From NCBI GenBank assembly GCA_030596605.1, contig JAUVJI010000014.1, forward strand, positions 1 to 43,506: a stretch of DNA of 43,506 nt, written 5' to 3'. Origin of the DNA: Bacteroidales bacterium. GTDB taxonomy: Bacteria; Bacteroidota; Bacteroidia; Bacteroidales; JAADJA01. Below are positions 23,362 to 31,856 of this stretch, piece by piece. The notes beneath the pieces were generated by a model. The model did not search any database and was not told the DNA's origin. It worked only from the letters and a program-made list of their open reading frames with translations. Position numbers and translations under genes: made by a program. How positions within the stretch are numbered: position 1 is the stretch's first letter; every line of letters begins with the position of its first letter.

Positions 23362-25170
23362 ATGAAAACCATATTCTCTATCATTACCATCGCTTTCTTT
23401 TGTATTACTGTCTTATCCTTTTCTTTACAAGGCCAAACTGATATCCGGAAGAAAAGAACCTCAACAAAAGCTACCCTTACTAAAGTTCATAACAGTAAGA
23501 TTGATTCCGGCAGGAAAGCTTTTTTGTCAGATAAATTTAATTCCAGTGCAACAGAGAGTGTTATCTTAGATGATATCGACACCTTGAATTATCCATTAGA
23601 AGGAACCTATGCTTTGTACATTTCTAATGATGATGGTTATGTTTGTGGAAACAATACGTTTGGTGATCTGGCAAAAGCCAACTATTTTGAAATAGATCAG
23701 GAATGTCAATTGACAGGGATCCTCTTGGATTTTGCACATGCAACAGGAGGAAATGCAGATGTAGAAATTGCAGTATGGGATAAAACCGGAACAGGCATTG
23801 CTCCGGGAGCAATTATTGGGACTTCTGTCGTTTCTTTAAATACCATCATCAATGATGTCGCTAACCAGCAAATGACTTTTGTTGAATTCGATACTCCTGT
23901 ATTAATAACAGAGTCATTCTTTGCCGGGGTCATTCTGCCAACCGTAACAGGTGATACGGTAGCTCTGTGGTCAAATACAGATGGTGATACAAATCCTGGT
24001 ATCGCCTGGGAACAGTGGAGTGATAACCAGTGGTATCCAATGAGCAGTATGAGTACATGGGGGTTGAATCTTTCTCAGGCTATATTTCCTATTGTAAATT
24101 ATGGCGACCTGCCACTTATGGCAGATTTTTCAGCAAGCAGTACAGCAATCCAGGTTGGTCAATCTGTTAGCTTTACGGACGAGTCGACCGGAAACCCAAC
24201 TACCTGGGAATGGACTTTTGAAGGAGGAATTCCGGCAACCTCAAATGAACAAAATCCGGTTGTGACTTACAATGAACTTGGGTCTTACGATGTTACCCTG
24301 ACAGCAGGAAATGATACAGCAACAGATACAAAAACAAAACCTGGCTTTATAACTGTTGGCAGTGTGATTGAAACTGATACATTGAATTTTCCTCTACCGG
24401 GAACATATGCAGTTTATATTACAGATCAGAATGGATTTGTAACCGGTAACAACGAATATGGTGATCAGGCAAAAGCTAATTTTTATTCTTATAGCCAGAA
24501 TTCGTTCATAACAGGCGTTTTAATAGAATTTGCTTACGCAACAGGAGGTAACCCTAACATAGAGGTAGCTGTTTGGGATAATGCCGGTTCAAACGGATCG
24601 CCCGGTTCTAAGATAGGAAATAACACGGTTCCTCTTAATACAATTAAAAGTCATATTACCAATGAACAGATGACCTATGTTGCTTTTAATCCGCCAATCA
24701 ATATCAATGCTTCATTTTATGCCGGATTTATGCTTCCAACTACAACCGGCGACACATTGGCGGTTTGGTCAAATATGGATATGGAAACCAATCCCGGGAT
24801 AGCCTGGGAACTCTGGGATGATAATAATTGGTATGCATTTAACAGCGAGGATTCATGGGGTTTGAATATTGCCATGGCTATCTTCCCGATTGTGCAAAGT
24901 TCATTGGCAGTTGATGAAAATACCGATACCGATTTGTTTGAAATTTATCCTAATCCTTCAGATGGGATTTATTATTTGTCAACCAAAGAAAATCTCAGGA
25001 ACACTGCAATTATTGAAGTGTTTAATTCAACCGGTGTTTTGGTTAGGCGATCAGCTTTTGATCCAAATCAAACAAATATATTAGACCTAAGTTGTCATCC
25101 TTCTGGTTTATATTTTGTGAGGGTATCTGAGGGTGGGAGCATTTATAGTCGCAAGATCATCAAAGAGTAA
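23362..25170 (+). CDS. Secreted duplicated-domain/PKD protein with T9SS type A domain
   Basis: Secreted T9SS cargo. The signal peptide covers about residues 1-25. Two homologous domains of about 175 residues (73-245 and 339-513) share phrases such as DTLN(Y/F)PL.GTYA.YI, A.ATGGN, E(I)AVWD and NPGIAWE.W, and each ends in AIFPIV. They flank a PKD domain (about 253-332: ADFSASSTAIQVGQSVSF, TTWEWTFEGG, YNELGSYDVTLTA). The C-terminus (FEIYPNPSDGIYYLST to YSRKIIKE) is a type A sorting domain. The repeated domain is not one I can name; it is probably a beta-sandwich. No catalytic motif is seen, so adhesion or binding is the likely role. It stands alone, convergent with thiS. Confidence 0.88.
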   Translation: MKTIFSIITIAFFCITVLSFSLQGQTDIRKKRTSTKATLTKVHNSKIDSGRKAFLSDKFNSSATESVILDDIDTLNYPLEGTYALYISNDDGYVCGNNTFGDLAKANYFEIDQECQLTGILLDFAHATGGNADVEIAVWDKTGTGIAPGAIIGTSVVSLNTIINDVANQQMTFVEFDTPVLITESFFAGVILPTVTGDTVALWSNTDGDTNPGIAWEQWSDNQWYPMSSMSTWGLNLSQAIFPIVNYGDLPLMADFSASSTAIQVGQSVSFTDESTGNPTTWEWTFEGGIPATSNEQNPVVTYNELGSYDVTLTAGNDTATDTKTKPGFITVGSVIETDTLNFPLPGTYAVYITDQNGFVTGNNEYGDQAKANFYSYSQNSFITGVLIEFAYATGGNPNIEVAVWDNAGSNGSPGSKIGNNTVPLNTIKSHITNEQMTYVAFNPPININASFYAGFMLPTTTGDTLAVWSNMDMETNPGIAWELWDDNNWYAFNSEDSWGLNIAMAIFPIVQSSLAVDENTDTDLFEIYPNPSDGIYYLSTKENLRNTAIIEVFNSTGVLVRRSAFDPNQTNILDLSCHPSGLYFVRVSEGGSIYSRKIIKE

Positions 25171-25198
25171 TTAATAAGGAGAGATCAGATATTTACAA

Positions 25199-25402
25199 TC
25201 ATCCTCCGGTTATCAGGTGGATTACAGCAACATTGTCACCATCTTTAATTTCTGCATTTTCACGGCCTTCCTTTTTAACCAATTGTCCGTTTACTTTAGT
25301 GACAAGTAACCTAAAGGTAAAATTCTTCTTGTCGATCAACTCCTGCAAGGTCAATGATTCATATTCAAATATTTCTTCCCGGTTATTTAGTGTGATCTTC
25401 AT
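25199..25402 (-). CDS. thiS: ThiS/MoaD-type sulfur carrier protein
   Basis: A 67-residue ubiquitin-fold sulfur carrier ending in the required Gly-Gly (HLITGG). The C-terminal glycine is adenylated by a ThiF/MoeB-type enzyme and then thiocarboxylated to donate sulfur. The middle VTKVNGQLVKKEGRENAEIKDGDNV (residues about 34-58) fits ThiS better than MoaD. It starts 3 bp after the thiF stop, a tight two-gene operon. No thiG, thiH, thiC or thiE is nearby. With an aldehyde:ferredoxin oxidoreductase gene in the same cluster, a role in tungstopterin dithiolene assembly is a good alternative to thiamine synthesis. The sequence alone does not decide. Confidence 0.88.
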   Translation of the reverse strand: MKITLNNREEIFEYESLTLQELIDKKNFTFRLLVTKVNGQLVKKEGRENAEIKDGDNVAVIHLITGG

Positions 25403-25405
25403 TTT

Positions 25406-25993
25406 CTATTGATGATTTTTAAGTAAAATATCCAGAGCAATATTGGCTTGCATATGTGCAACAATGCCAACCCTGGGCGCAAGTGGTGGCAGTTCTTCGG
25501 CAATCTCCGACTTTTCATCACCGCAAATATAAAGATTACCTATTTGCCGTGTTTTTATGGAATTGTTATCGCCCCAACCGGCCATTCCTGAACCTACAAC
25601 CAGAGGAATGTCTGGCATTTCGCTTTGGACTGTTTCAATGATCATTTGTTTCTCTTCAGCCAGATCAAATGCTTCAACAATCACATCACATTTTTTAAAG
25701 ATTACGGGTATGTTCCTGGGATTTAATTTCGAATCATGGGGTTCCACTTTTACATAAGGATTGATGAAAAGGATATTATCCTGTATGGCAAACACTTTTT
25801 TTTGTCCTGTCTGCTCATAAAAGTAATATTGCCTGTTCAGGTTTTTTCGCATTACCTTATCAAAGTCTGCAATAATAATTTTACCAATACCTACCCTTGC
25901 CAAAGCAACAGCGCAATTGGAGCCCAGCCCTCCGGCGCCGGCAATGCCTACTGTTTTTTTCTTTAGGATTTTTCGAATTTCCGGGAATGTCAT
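25406..25993 (-). CDS. thiF: ThiF-family sulfur-carrier adenylyltransferase (short form)
   Basis: Cytosolic E1-like enzyme that adenylates the C-terminus of the adjacent ThiS. The nucleotide-binding loop is GAGGLGSN (residues 19-26). The catalytic Arg lies in NLNRQ (Arg54), Lys in GQKKV (65-66), and the metal-binding Asp in VEAFDLAEEK (Asp110). At 195 residues it is about 50 shorter than E. coli ThiF. It lacks the paired CxxC zinc cysteines (only Cys27, Cys102 and Cys157 are present), matching the 'family 2' short ThiF proteins of anaerobes. It precedes thiS by 3 bp and follows the DUF364 gene by 69 bp on the same strand, with its own TATCTTTG box at 26040-26047. Confidence 0.88.
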   Translation of the reverse strand: MTFPEIRKILKKKTVGIAGAGGLGSNCAVALARVGIGKIIIADFDKVMRKNLNRQYYFYEQTGQKKVFAIQDNILFINPYVKVEPHDSKLNPRNIPVIFKKCDVIVEAFDLAEEKQMIIETVQSEMPDIPLVVGSGMAGWGDNNSIKTRQIGNLYICGDEKSEIAEELPPLAPRVGIVAHMQANIALDILLKNHQ

Positions 25994-26039
25994 ATCCTTA
26001 AAAAGTAAGTTAATAACGGCTACTGAATTAAAACATTTT

Positions 26040-26047
26040 CAAAGATA
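26040..26047 (-). promoter_or_regulatory. Bacteroidota -7 box of thiF-thiS
   Basis: TATCTTTG on the minus strand, 46 bases upstream of the thiF start and just after the DUF364 stop codon. It indicates a separate transcript for the sulfur-carrier pair. Confidence 0.6.
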
Positions 26048-26062
26048 CAAATAAATATATAT

Positions 26063-26755
26063 TTAAATATAAACTTTTCGCGCAAATGGTAAAAAAGCCC
26101 GGGTTCCATGATTTTCTGAAATCACTTGCAATATTCTTTTATCATGAAGATTAAATTCAATACCGAAAACTTTTGTAATGTTGTTGTATTTGAACATATC
26201 CTCATTAAGAATTGATGATGGGCCTAAAAGAAATACATTACTATTGTCAGGAAACAAATCTATTATTTCCGAAAAAGTTTTGTTGAAAATACTTGTTGAG
26301 GTTAATATGATACAATCAGCGTTTTTTAATTCTTCATCACGATCCTTTATCGGATTTACATTTTCATCTTCTTCGTACAAATCAAAAACTTTAATACTCA
26401 TTTTGGCCTGCTGAAACTTTTTTACCAATGGCCTGAAGTATCCCACCATTACTATATTATTAAAGACCTTGAAATCAATCAGATCGAAGATATCTTTCTG
26501 ATCAGTATAAAAATTTTCATAATTCACTATGGCATTCAGATAGGCTGTATAAAAAATCCTATGGTCAACTCTGGTTAGATCAGGGATGATGAATTTATCA
26601 AAATCAATATTGATTACATTCTTTAGCATCGCACAAACACCAATTTGACCATTGTTCAGCATAACTCCGAGATACTTTGATCCGATGGCTATTGATTTAA
26701 TTTGAGATTTATCAAATCCATAGATTGAATAAAAATGTGCAAGTGGTTCCTTCAT
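26063..26755 (-). CDS. DUF4213/DUF364 protein, putative metal-chelation factor
   Basis: A 230-residue protein matching the DUF4213 plus DUF364 architecture. The N-terminal part (about 20-85: IAIGSKYLGVMLNNGQIGVC, later AYLNAIVNYENFY) is DUF4213-like with an enolase-N fold in relatives. The C-terminal Rossmann-like part (about 100-225) has the diagnostic VGYFRPLVKKF, ADCIILTSTSIFNKTFSEII and FLLGPSSILNEDMF blocks. Structural work on a Desulfitobacterium homologue led to the suggestion of heavy-metal chelation; biochemical function is unproven. Here it is divergent from an aldehyde:ferredoxin oxidoreductase gene and upstream of thiF-thiS, so tungstate or molybdate handling for that enzyme is a reasonable inference. 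The divergent gap contains repeated AAGTRC motifs. Confidence 0.82.
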   Translation of the reverse strand: MKEPLAHFYSIYGFDKSQIKSIAIGSKYLGVMLNNGQIGVCAMLKNVINIDFDKFIIPDLTRVDHRIFYTAYLNAIVNYENFYTDQKDIFDLIDFKVFNNIVMVGYFRPLVKKFQQAKMSIKVFDLYEEDENVNPIKDRDEELKNADCIILTSTSIFNKTFSEIIDLFPDNSNVFLLGPSSILNEDMFKYNNITKVFGIEFNLHDKRILQVISENHGTRAFLPFARKVYI

Positions 26756-26766
26756 ATGAAATTTTT

Positions 26767-26828
26767 AAGTGCCAAAAATTATTTTTTCAACTTCAAGTAC
26801 TCAAAACTTAAGTGCACTCTAAGTACTT
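26767..26828. promoter_or_regulatory. Cluster of AAGTRC motifs in the divergent regulatory region
   Basis: AAGTGC (26767-26772), AAGTACT (26795-26801), AAGTGCACT (26810-26818) and AAGTACTT (26821-26828) lie within 62 bp upstream of the DUF364 gene. The last three are palindromic or nearly so. The cluster could be an operator shared by the DUF364 and AOR genes; this is inference from repetition only. Confidence 0.35.
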
Positions 26829-27080
26829 CTTTGTTAATATATATTTAAAACGGTTCTAAATTTCATGCGAAAATAGTGAATGAATTTTTACCGATGAATA
26901 GGAACATGTTATATTTAAAGTGTTTGCAATTTAACCTGTTATTAATCAATCGTTATGCACAATCATGCATAATGAAATTTTCATTTAAATCAATTGGTAA
27001 TTGTGGTTTTAAATTTACTTTTGTGATGAATTATTTTGGAAACGAAATGATAAATTATAGTTCAAAATATTCATGGTTTA

Positions 27081-27171
27081 TTTCACGCAAAGGCCGCAAA
27101 GATAAAATGTGCCAAGATCGCAAAGTATTTCTATGCGTGCTCTGCGATCTCCTTAGCGAGCTTTGCGAGAA
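27081..27171. repeat. CGCAAAG-type intergenic inverted repeat
   Basis: Left end TTTCACGCAAAGGCCGCAAAG and right end CTTTGCGAGAA, with internal GATCGCAAAG and CTCTGCGATC, form a dyad-symmetric element of about 90 bp. It belongs to the 'cgcaaag..ctttgcg' noncoding repeats common in Bacteroidota. The rest of the 473-bp gap before the AOR gene is AT-rich with no recognisable gene. Confidence 0.65.
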
Positions 27172-27228
27172 CAACTTTTTGGAAATTTATTGATTTAAAT
27201 ATTTACTTATAAATAAAAAACTATTCCT

Positions 27229-29397
27229 ATGGCTGATGTAATGAAAATGAAACAAGCCCACAAAAAATTAAAAGAGTGGAGTTACACCTGGAAAGCCCTT
27301 GAAAAGGGTTATACAGATAAAACACTTTATATTAACCTGAGCGAAAATGAGATCAGGGAAAAAAGTGTTCCACCCGAAATGAAGGAAAAATTCATCGGTG
27401 GAAAAGGATACGGACTACGGTATTTGTGGGATGCTACAAAGCCTGATACAAAATGGGACGACCCTGAAAACGAGATCAATATATTTTCGGGCCCGATAGC
27501 TGGTATTACACAATATTCCGGTACTGGGAAATCACTTTGTGTTTCAATTTCACCTCAAACAGATATTCCAATAGATAGTAACGTAGGTGGCCATTTTGGC
27601 CCTTTCGTAAAATTTGCCGGATTTGATGGAATTGAAATTCAGGGAAAAGCAAAAAATGATAATACAGTTATTTTTATTGACGGTGTAAATCATAAGGTTG
27701 AAATATTTGAAGCTCCCGAAGAACCATTAGACAGCCACCTTCTGGCTGATGTTTTTCATGAAATGTATGCTGATGATGAAAAAGACAGGAAAAATATTTC
27801 TGTAGTCTCGACGGGCGCTGCAGCTGAAAATTCATTTATTGGTATGTTGAATTTTAGCTTTTTTGATCCAAAACGTAAAATGGTAAGACTAAAACAAGCC
27901 GGACGGGGAGGAATAGGAACTGTGTTCAGAAATAAAAATATAAAAGCTCTAATAGTTAAAATACCCGGAGTTAAAGGTAATCTGAATAATGTGGTTGATT
28001 TGGCTCCCATAATGGAAAGAGGAAAGCGGTTCAATCGTGAGATGAGAGAACTTGACGATTCTCAGGCAGAGATGAGGACTAAAGGTACAGCCCACATCAC
28101 TAATATTATGAATGATTATGATTTGTTACCTGTAAATAACTTTAAACTCGGTAGCCATCCTGATGCGTATAAAATCCATTCTGATATTTATAAAGAAAAG
28201 TATTTTACTCAGGGAGTACCAGATGGTTGTTGGATAGGTTGTAATATGTCGTGTGCAAAAGGTGTGGATAATTATCTGATTAGAAGCGGTCCTTATGCCG
28301 GAGAAAAAGTTCTGGTGGAAGGCCCCGAATATGAAACTACATCCTCTCTCGGTTCTATCATGGGTATTTTTAATCCTGATTTTACAATTGAATCAAACTT
28401 TTATTGCGATACTTATGGTATTTGCACTATTTCGTGGGGAACCATTATGGGTTTCCTGATGGAATGTTTTGAAGCAGGAATACTGAATGAGGAAAGAACA
28501 GGTGGATTACAACTTAATTTTGGCAATGCAGATGCCGCTATGGAATTACTTCATTTATTGGCAAAAGGTGAAGGTTTTGGTAAAATTGCCGGAATGGGTG
28601 TTCGTAAACTTAAGCAATATTTTGAAGAAAAAGGATGGGGCGATGCTCAATTCATGCAGGATATCGGAATGGAAAACAAAGGGCTTGAGTATTCTCAGTA
28701 TGTTTCCAAGGAATCATTAGCCCAGCAGGGTGGATATGCTATGACCAACAAAGGCCCCCAGCATGATGAGGCCTGGCTGATCTTTATGGATATGGTAAAT
28801 AATCAAATCCCTACCTTCGAAGATAAAGCCGAAGCATTGCATTATTTCCCTATGTTCAGGACATGGTTTGGATTGCAGGGATTGTGTAAACTTCCCTGGA
28901 ACGATGTGGAACCGGAAAATAATGGTGAAATGGATGAACCTGCTAAAGTACCGGAACATGTAGATAATTATGTTGTTATCTATAAAGCTGTTACAGGTAA
29001 AGATTTTGACAAATATGAAATGATTAGGCAATCGGAAAGGGTTTATAACTTCCAGCGTATTTTCAATATTAGAAGGGGATACGGTTTAAGAAAGCACGAT
29101 GCTCAACCATTCCGTGCTGCAGGTCCTGTTACAATTGAGGAATATGAATCAAGAGCCGACAGGTACGACAAACAAATGAAAGAAATTATTGGTGTTAGCC
29201 CCGAAGGCAAAACGACTGAAGAAAAACTTGCCATTACCCGCGAGTACCGTGAAGACCAATATGAAAAGCTTCTTGATGCGGTTTATTTCAGAAGAGGCTG
29301 GACAAATGGAGGTGTTCCGAAAGTTTCACACTTGAAAGATTTGGGAATGGACTTGCCGGAGTTGGTTGAGATTGTGGAGCCTTTGCAAGGGGAATGA
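27229..29397 (+). CDS. aor: Tungsten-dependent aldehyde:ferredoxin oxidoreductase family protein
   Basis: Member of the AOR family (tungstopterin plus one [4Fe-4S] cluster), normally oxidising aldehydes to carboxylates with ferredoxin or running in reverse. The N-domain has KFIGGKGYGLRYLWD and GPIAGITQYSGTGK. The cluster ligands are Cys334, Cys338 and Cys342 in GCWIGCNMSCAK (C-x3-C-x3-C rather than the classic C-x2-C-x3-C) and Cys553 in QGLCKLPW. Pterin-contact motifs read DTYGIC (residues 394-399; D-x-x-G-L-C/D in classic enzymes) and GLQGLC, whose first Asp is replaced by Gly. VEGPEYETTSSLG is conserved. At 722 residues it is longer than the roughly 600 of archaeal AOR. It looks like a subfamily of its own. 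No ferredoxin gene is adjacent; a terminator follows. Confidence 0.9.
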   Translation: MADVMKMKQAHKKLKEWSYTWKALEKGYTDKTLYINLSENEIREKSVPPEMKEKFIGGKGYGLRYLWDATKPDTKWDDPENEINIFSGPIAGITQYSGTGKSLCVSISPQTDIPIDSNVGGHFGPFVKFAGFDGIEIQGKAKNDNTVIFIDGVNHKVEIFEAPEEPLDSHLLADVFHEMYADDEKDRKNISVVSTGAAAENSFIGMLNFSFFDPKRKMVRLKQAGRGGIGTVFRNKNIKALIVKIPGVKGNLNNVVDLAPIMERGKRFNREMRELDDSQAEMRTKGTAHITNIMNDYDLLPVNNFKLGSHPDAYKIHSDIYKEKYFTQGVPDGCWIGCNMSCAKGVDNYLIRSGPYAGEKVLVEGPEYETTSSLGSIMGIFNPDFTIESNFYCDTYGICTISWGTIMGFLMECFEAGILNEERTGGLQLNFGNADAAMELLHLLAKGEGFGKIAGMGVRKLKQYFEEKGWGDAQFMQDIGMENKGLEYSQYVSKESLAQQGGYAMTNKGPQHDEAWLIFMDMVNNQIPTFEDKAEALHYFPMFRTWFGLQGLCKLPWNDVEPENNGEMDEPAKVPEHVDNYVVIYKAVTGKDFDKYEMIRQSERVYNFQRIFNIRRGYGLRKHDAQPFRAAGPVTIEEYESRADRYDKQMKEIIGVSPEGKTTEEKLAITREYREDQYEKLLDAVYFRRGWTNGGVPKVSHLKDLGMDLPELVEIVEPLQGE

Positions 29398-29461
29398 TGG
29401 TTAATGGGGAATTGGAAAAAAGGTTAAAGGTTAATAGGTAAAGGGTTAAAAGTTATTAGTT

Positions 29462-29498
29462 AAAAGGATTCCTGATGAAAGTTGGGAATCCTTTTTTT
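29462..29498 (+). terminator. Rho-independent terminator after the AOR gene
   Basis: AAAAGGATTCC (29462-29472) pairs perfectly with GGAATCCTTTT (29485-29495) around a 12-nt loop, followed by T-rich sequence. Before it lies a purine-rich low-complexity tract (29400-29460) of GGTTAAAGG-like repeats. Confidence 0.9.
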
Positions 29499-29515
29499 GT
29501 TTGCAAAATATTTAA

Positions 29516-29523
29516 TATATTTG
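29516..29523 (+). promoter_or_regulatory. Bacteroidota -7 box of the Reg_prop-like cargo gene
   Basis: TATATTTG, 27 bases before the ATG at 29551. It follows the AOR terminator directly. TTTG at 29496-29499 may be the -33 element, overlapping the terminator T-run. Confidence 0.55.
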
Positions 29524-29550
29524 GAAAATTAACACAATAAACTTACGGTT

Positions 29551-31755
29551 ATGAAAGCCCATATGAATTTATTATTACTATCATTTGTTATCATTGTTGT
29601 TTCATCTCAATTATTTTCTCAAAATCCTGAATGGGTTCAATATACAAACGGAAGCTATGTGTTGAGCCACTTTCATGATGGGGATGTTATTTGGATAGGC
29701 ACCAGGGTAGGATTGACCAAATATAATATTTCCACAGGTGAAAGAATTAGTTTTAATACCGCTAATTCAGACCTGATAGGAAATAAAATTAATCATATCG
29801 CTGTTGACCCGGAGGGTGTTTTCTGGCTTAGTACAAATTATGGCCTTGTCCGTTTTGATGAGGAGAACTGGGAAGTATATACAATGGAAAATTCACCTTT
29901 GCCATCTAATATGGTCAATCATATTACCTTCGATCAGGATGGTATTATGTGGATAAGTACAGGATCTGTATATGAATCAGAATTTGGGGGTGCGGTTAAA
30001 TTTGATGGTACCAATTGGATCATTTTTAATTCAAGTAACTCCGGATTGCTTCACAATACTGTACAAGAAATTTTAATTGATCAGGAAAATATTAAGTACA
30101 TGGCAACTCGAAATGGTTTGGCTGTTTTTGATGATATTAACTGGACTGTTTATACAACTGAGAATTCAGGGATAGTTTATAATAGTGTACTTTGTCTTGA
30201 ATTTGAAAATGATTTGTTGTGGATAGGTACGCATGGCGGTTTAAGTAGTTTTGACGGTATTACCTGGGAATCATTTACACCTGAAAACTCAGGATTATCA
30301 AACCCTATTGTATATGATATAAGAATTGATAACAATGGAATAAAATGGATTGGGGGTTATGGCTTATTTCGATTTGATGGTGTGGACAACTGGGAACACT
30401 TCTATACAATTTCTCCTACCTCTTATTTAAGTTGGTGTAATTTTTTATTCATTGATGAAAATGATTTGTTATGGATAGGAGGAAACCGGGGGTTTTTTTC
30501 TTATGATGAAACCAACTGGACAATCCATGATATCACTTTAACCGGTTTACCAAGTGAAAGTGTGTATGATATTGCACTGGACAAAAACTGGGGCACATGG
30601 AATGGAAACTGGCAAGGCCTGACCTACACCAATGGTACTGATTGGGTAACTTATGATAATTCTAACTCTCCCCTGCCTGAAGTAGTTAATTCAAATGTAA
30701 GGGTGGATAATAATGGAACGGTATGGTGCACTTCGGGAGGCACGAACCTGGTTAAGTTCGACGGTAATAACTGGACTATTTATAATCATGAAAACTCTCC
30801 AATTCCTGAAGGTTCAATCTATGACGTTGAAATATCATCGGAAGGGGTGTTATGGATGATAGTAAATGATGGCTGGGACAATGGTGGATTGATCAAATTT
30901 GATGGCAACGAATGGACCATATATGACCCATCAAATTCCGGGTTAACATCATTAGGGATATCAGACCTGGCTTTGGAAGATGATGGTACACTTTGGTGTT
31001 GTTTCAGGAATGATATTTATGCCGGGGTTATTTCTTTTGATGGAACGGAATGGACGGTATATACTACCAATAAATCAGGCTTGCCTACAAATGAGATCAA
31101 TTGTTGCGGGATTGATCAAAATGGTATAAAGTGGTTTGGCTCTGATGACCATGGCCTGATCCGGTTTGATGATGAAGAATGGATAGTGTATGATACTTCA
31201 AATTGTGATATTCCTTTCAATCAAATATATTCAATTGCAACTGAACAGAATGGTACAGTCTGGATTGGAAATTATTCTAAGTATGGCATTGGTAAGTTTG
31301 ATGGGGTAAGCTGGACTTATTTTCACCAGTTTAATTCAGGTTTAACCGGATCAGGAAATAGAGAAATAGTTATCGATGATAATAATACTAAATGGATTTG
31401 TAGTGTTGGTATTTGTGCCTACAATGAAAACGGAGTTCCTGTTTCTGTTAATGAACCAACAATAAAACCTGCCACCGTTAACATTGAATTATCAAACCGG
31501 CCTAATCCGTTTGTATCTTCTACAGAAATTTCAATTACCATAACAGAATCAGAAAATCTAACCCTTCAAATTTTTGATGTCACCGGAAAACTGGTTTCGA
31601 CTATGTATAATAATGAAATAGATCCCGGAACCTATACTTTTCGTTGGAATGGAACAGATAAAAATTATAATCAGGCTGGAAGTGGAATTTATTTGTTATC
31701 GGCTAAAACCGGTAATTCCTATATCCTCAAAAAAATGATATTATTAAGGGAATAA
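29551..31755 (+). CDS. Secreted two-component-type propeller repeat protein with T9SS/FlgD-like C-terminus
   Basis: The signal peptide (about residues 1-24, ending SQLFSQ) is followed by some 13-14 blades of the Reg_prop type, each with 'GLxRFDGxxWxxYxxxNSxLPxNxVxxIxxDxxGxxWIGT' spacing (for example TNYGLVRFDEENWEVYT, HGGLSSFDGITWESFT, DHGLIRFDDEEWIVYD). This would form one or two seven-bladed propellers as in the sensor domain of Bacteroidota hybrid two-component systems, but no kinase follows. Residues about 650-734 (NRPNPFVSSTEISITI, FDVTGKLV, GTYTFRWNGTD, KKMILLRE) form a FlgD-like T9SS sorting domain, so the protein is exported to the surface. Ligand unknown. One oddity is a blade with GNWQGLTYTNG in place of the RFDG phrase. 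Confidence 0.88.
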   Translation: MKAHMNLLLLSFVIIVVSSQLFSQNPEWVQYTNGSYVLSHFHDGDVIWIGTRVGLTKYNISTGERISFNTANSDLIGNKINHIAVDPEGVFWLSTNYGLVRFDEENWEVYTMENSPLPSNMVNHITFDQDGIMWISTGSVYESEFGGAVKFDGTNWIIFNSSNSGLLHNTVQEILIDQENIKYMATRNGLAVFDDINWTVYTTENSGIVYNSVLCLEFENDLLWIGTHGGLSSFDGITWESFTPENSGLSNPIVYDIRIDNNGIKWIGGYGLFRFDGVDNWEHFYTISPTSYLSWCNFLFIDENDLLWIGGNRGFFSYDETNWTIHDITLTGLPSESVYDIALDKNWGTWNGNWQGLTYTNGTDWVTYDNSNSPLPEVVNSNVRVDNNGTVWCTSGGTNLVKFDGNNWTIYNHENSPIPEGSIYDVEISSEGVLWMIVNDGWDNGGLIKFDGNEWTIYDPSNSGLTSLGISDLALEDDGTLWCCFRNDIYAGVISFDGTEWTVYTTNKSGLPTNEINCCGIDQNGIKWFGSDDHGLIRFDDEEWIVYDTSNCDIPFNQIYSIATEQNGTVWIGNYSKYGIGKFDGVSWTYFHQFNSGLTGSGNREIVIDDNNTKWICSVGICAYNENGVPVSVNEPTIKPATVNIELSNRPNPFVSSTEISITITESENLTLQIFDVTGKLVSTMYNNEIDPGTYTFRWNGTDKNYNQAGSGIYLLSAKTGNSYILKKMILLRE

Positions 31756-31830
31756 TGTTCCCTGCCCGACCGGTTTTGGTCTTCCAGCGCGACCATGTAT
31801 GAGAGCATGACTTGGATCAACTTATTATTG

Positions 31831-31838
31831 TATTTTTG
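31831..31838 (+). promoter_or_regulatory. Bacteroidota -7 box deciding the start of the papain-like cargo gene
   Basis: TATTTTTG lies 18 bases before ATG 31857. It is downstream of the TTG at 31812 where the frame opens, so that upstream start would not be on the transcript. Confidence 0.6.
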
Positions 31839-31856
31839 ACGAACAACTTTCTTAGT

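Noticed and set aside
25199-25993. Thiamine biosynthesis operon
   Set aside because: Only thiS and thiF are present; thiC, thiE, thiG, thiH and a TPP riboswitch are not visible here, so a thiamine role is not assumed.
26876-27193. 105-aa plus-strand open frame before the AOR gene
   Set aside because: Its C-terminal third is the translation of the CGCAAAG intergenic repeat (SRKGRKDKMCQ..), and the rest has no domain or signal features. It is a repeat artefact.
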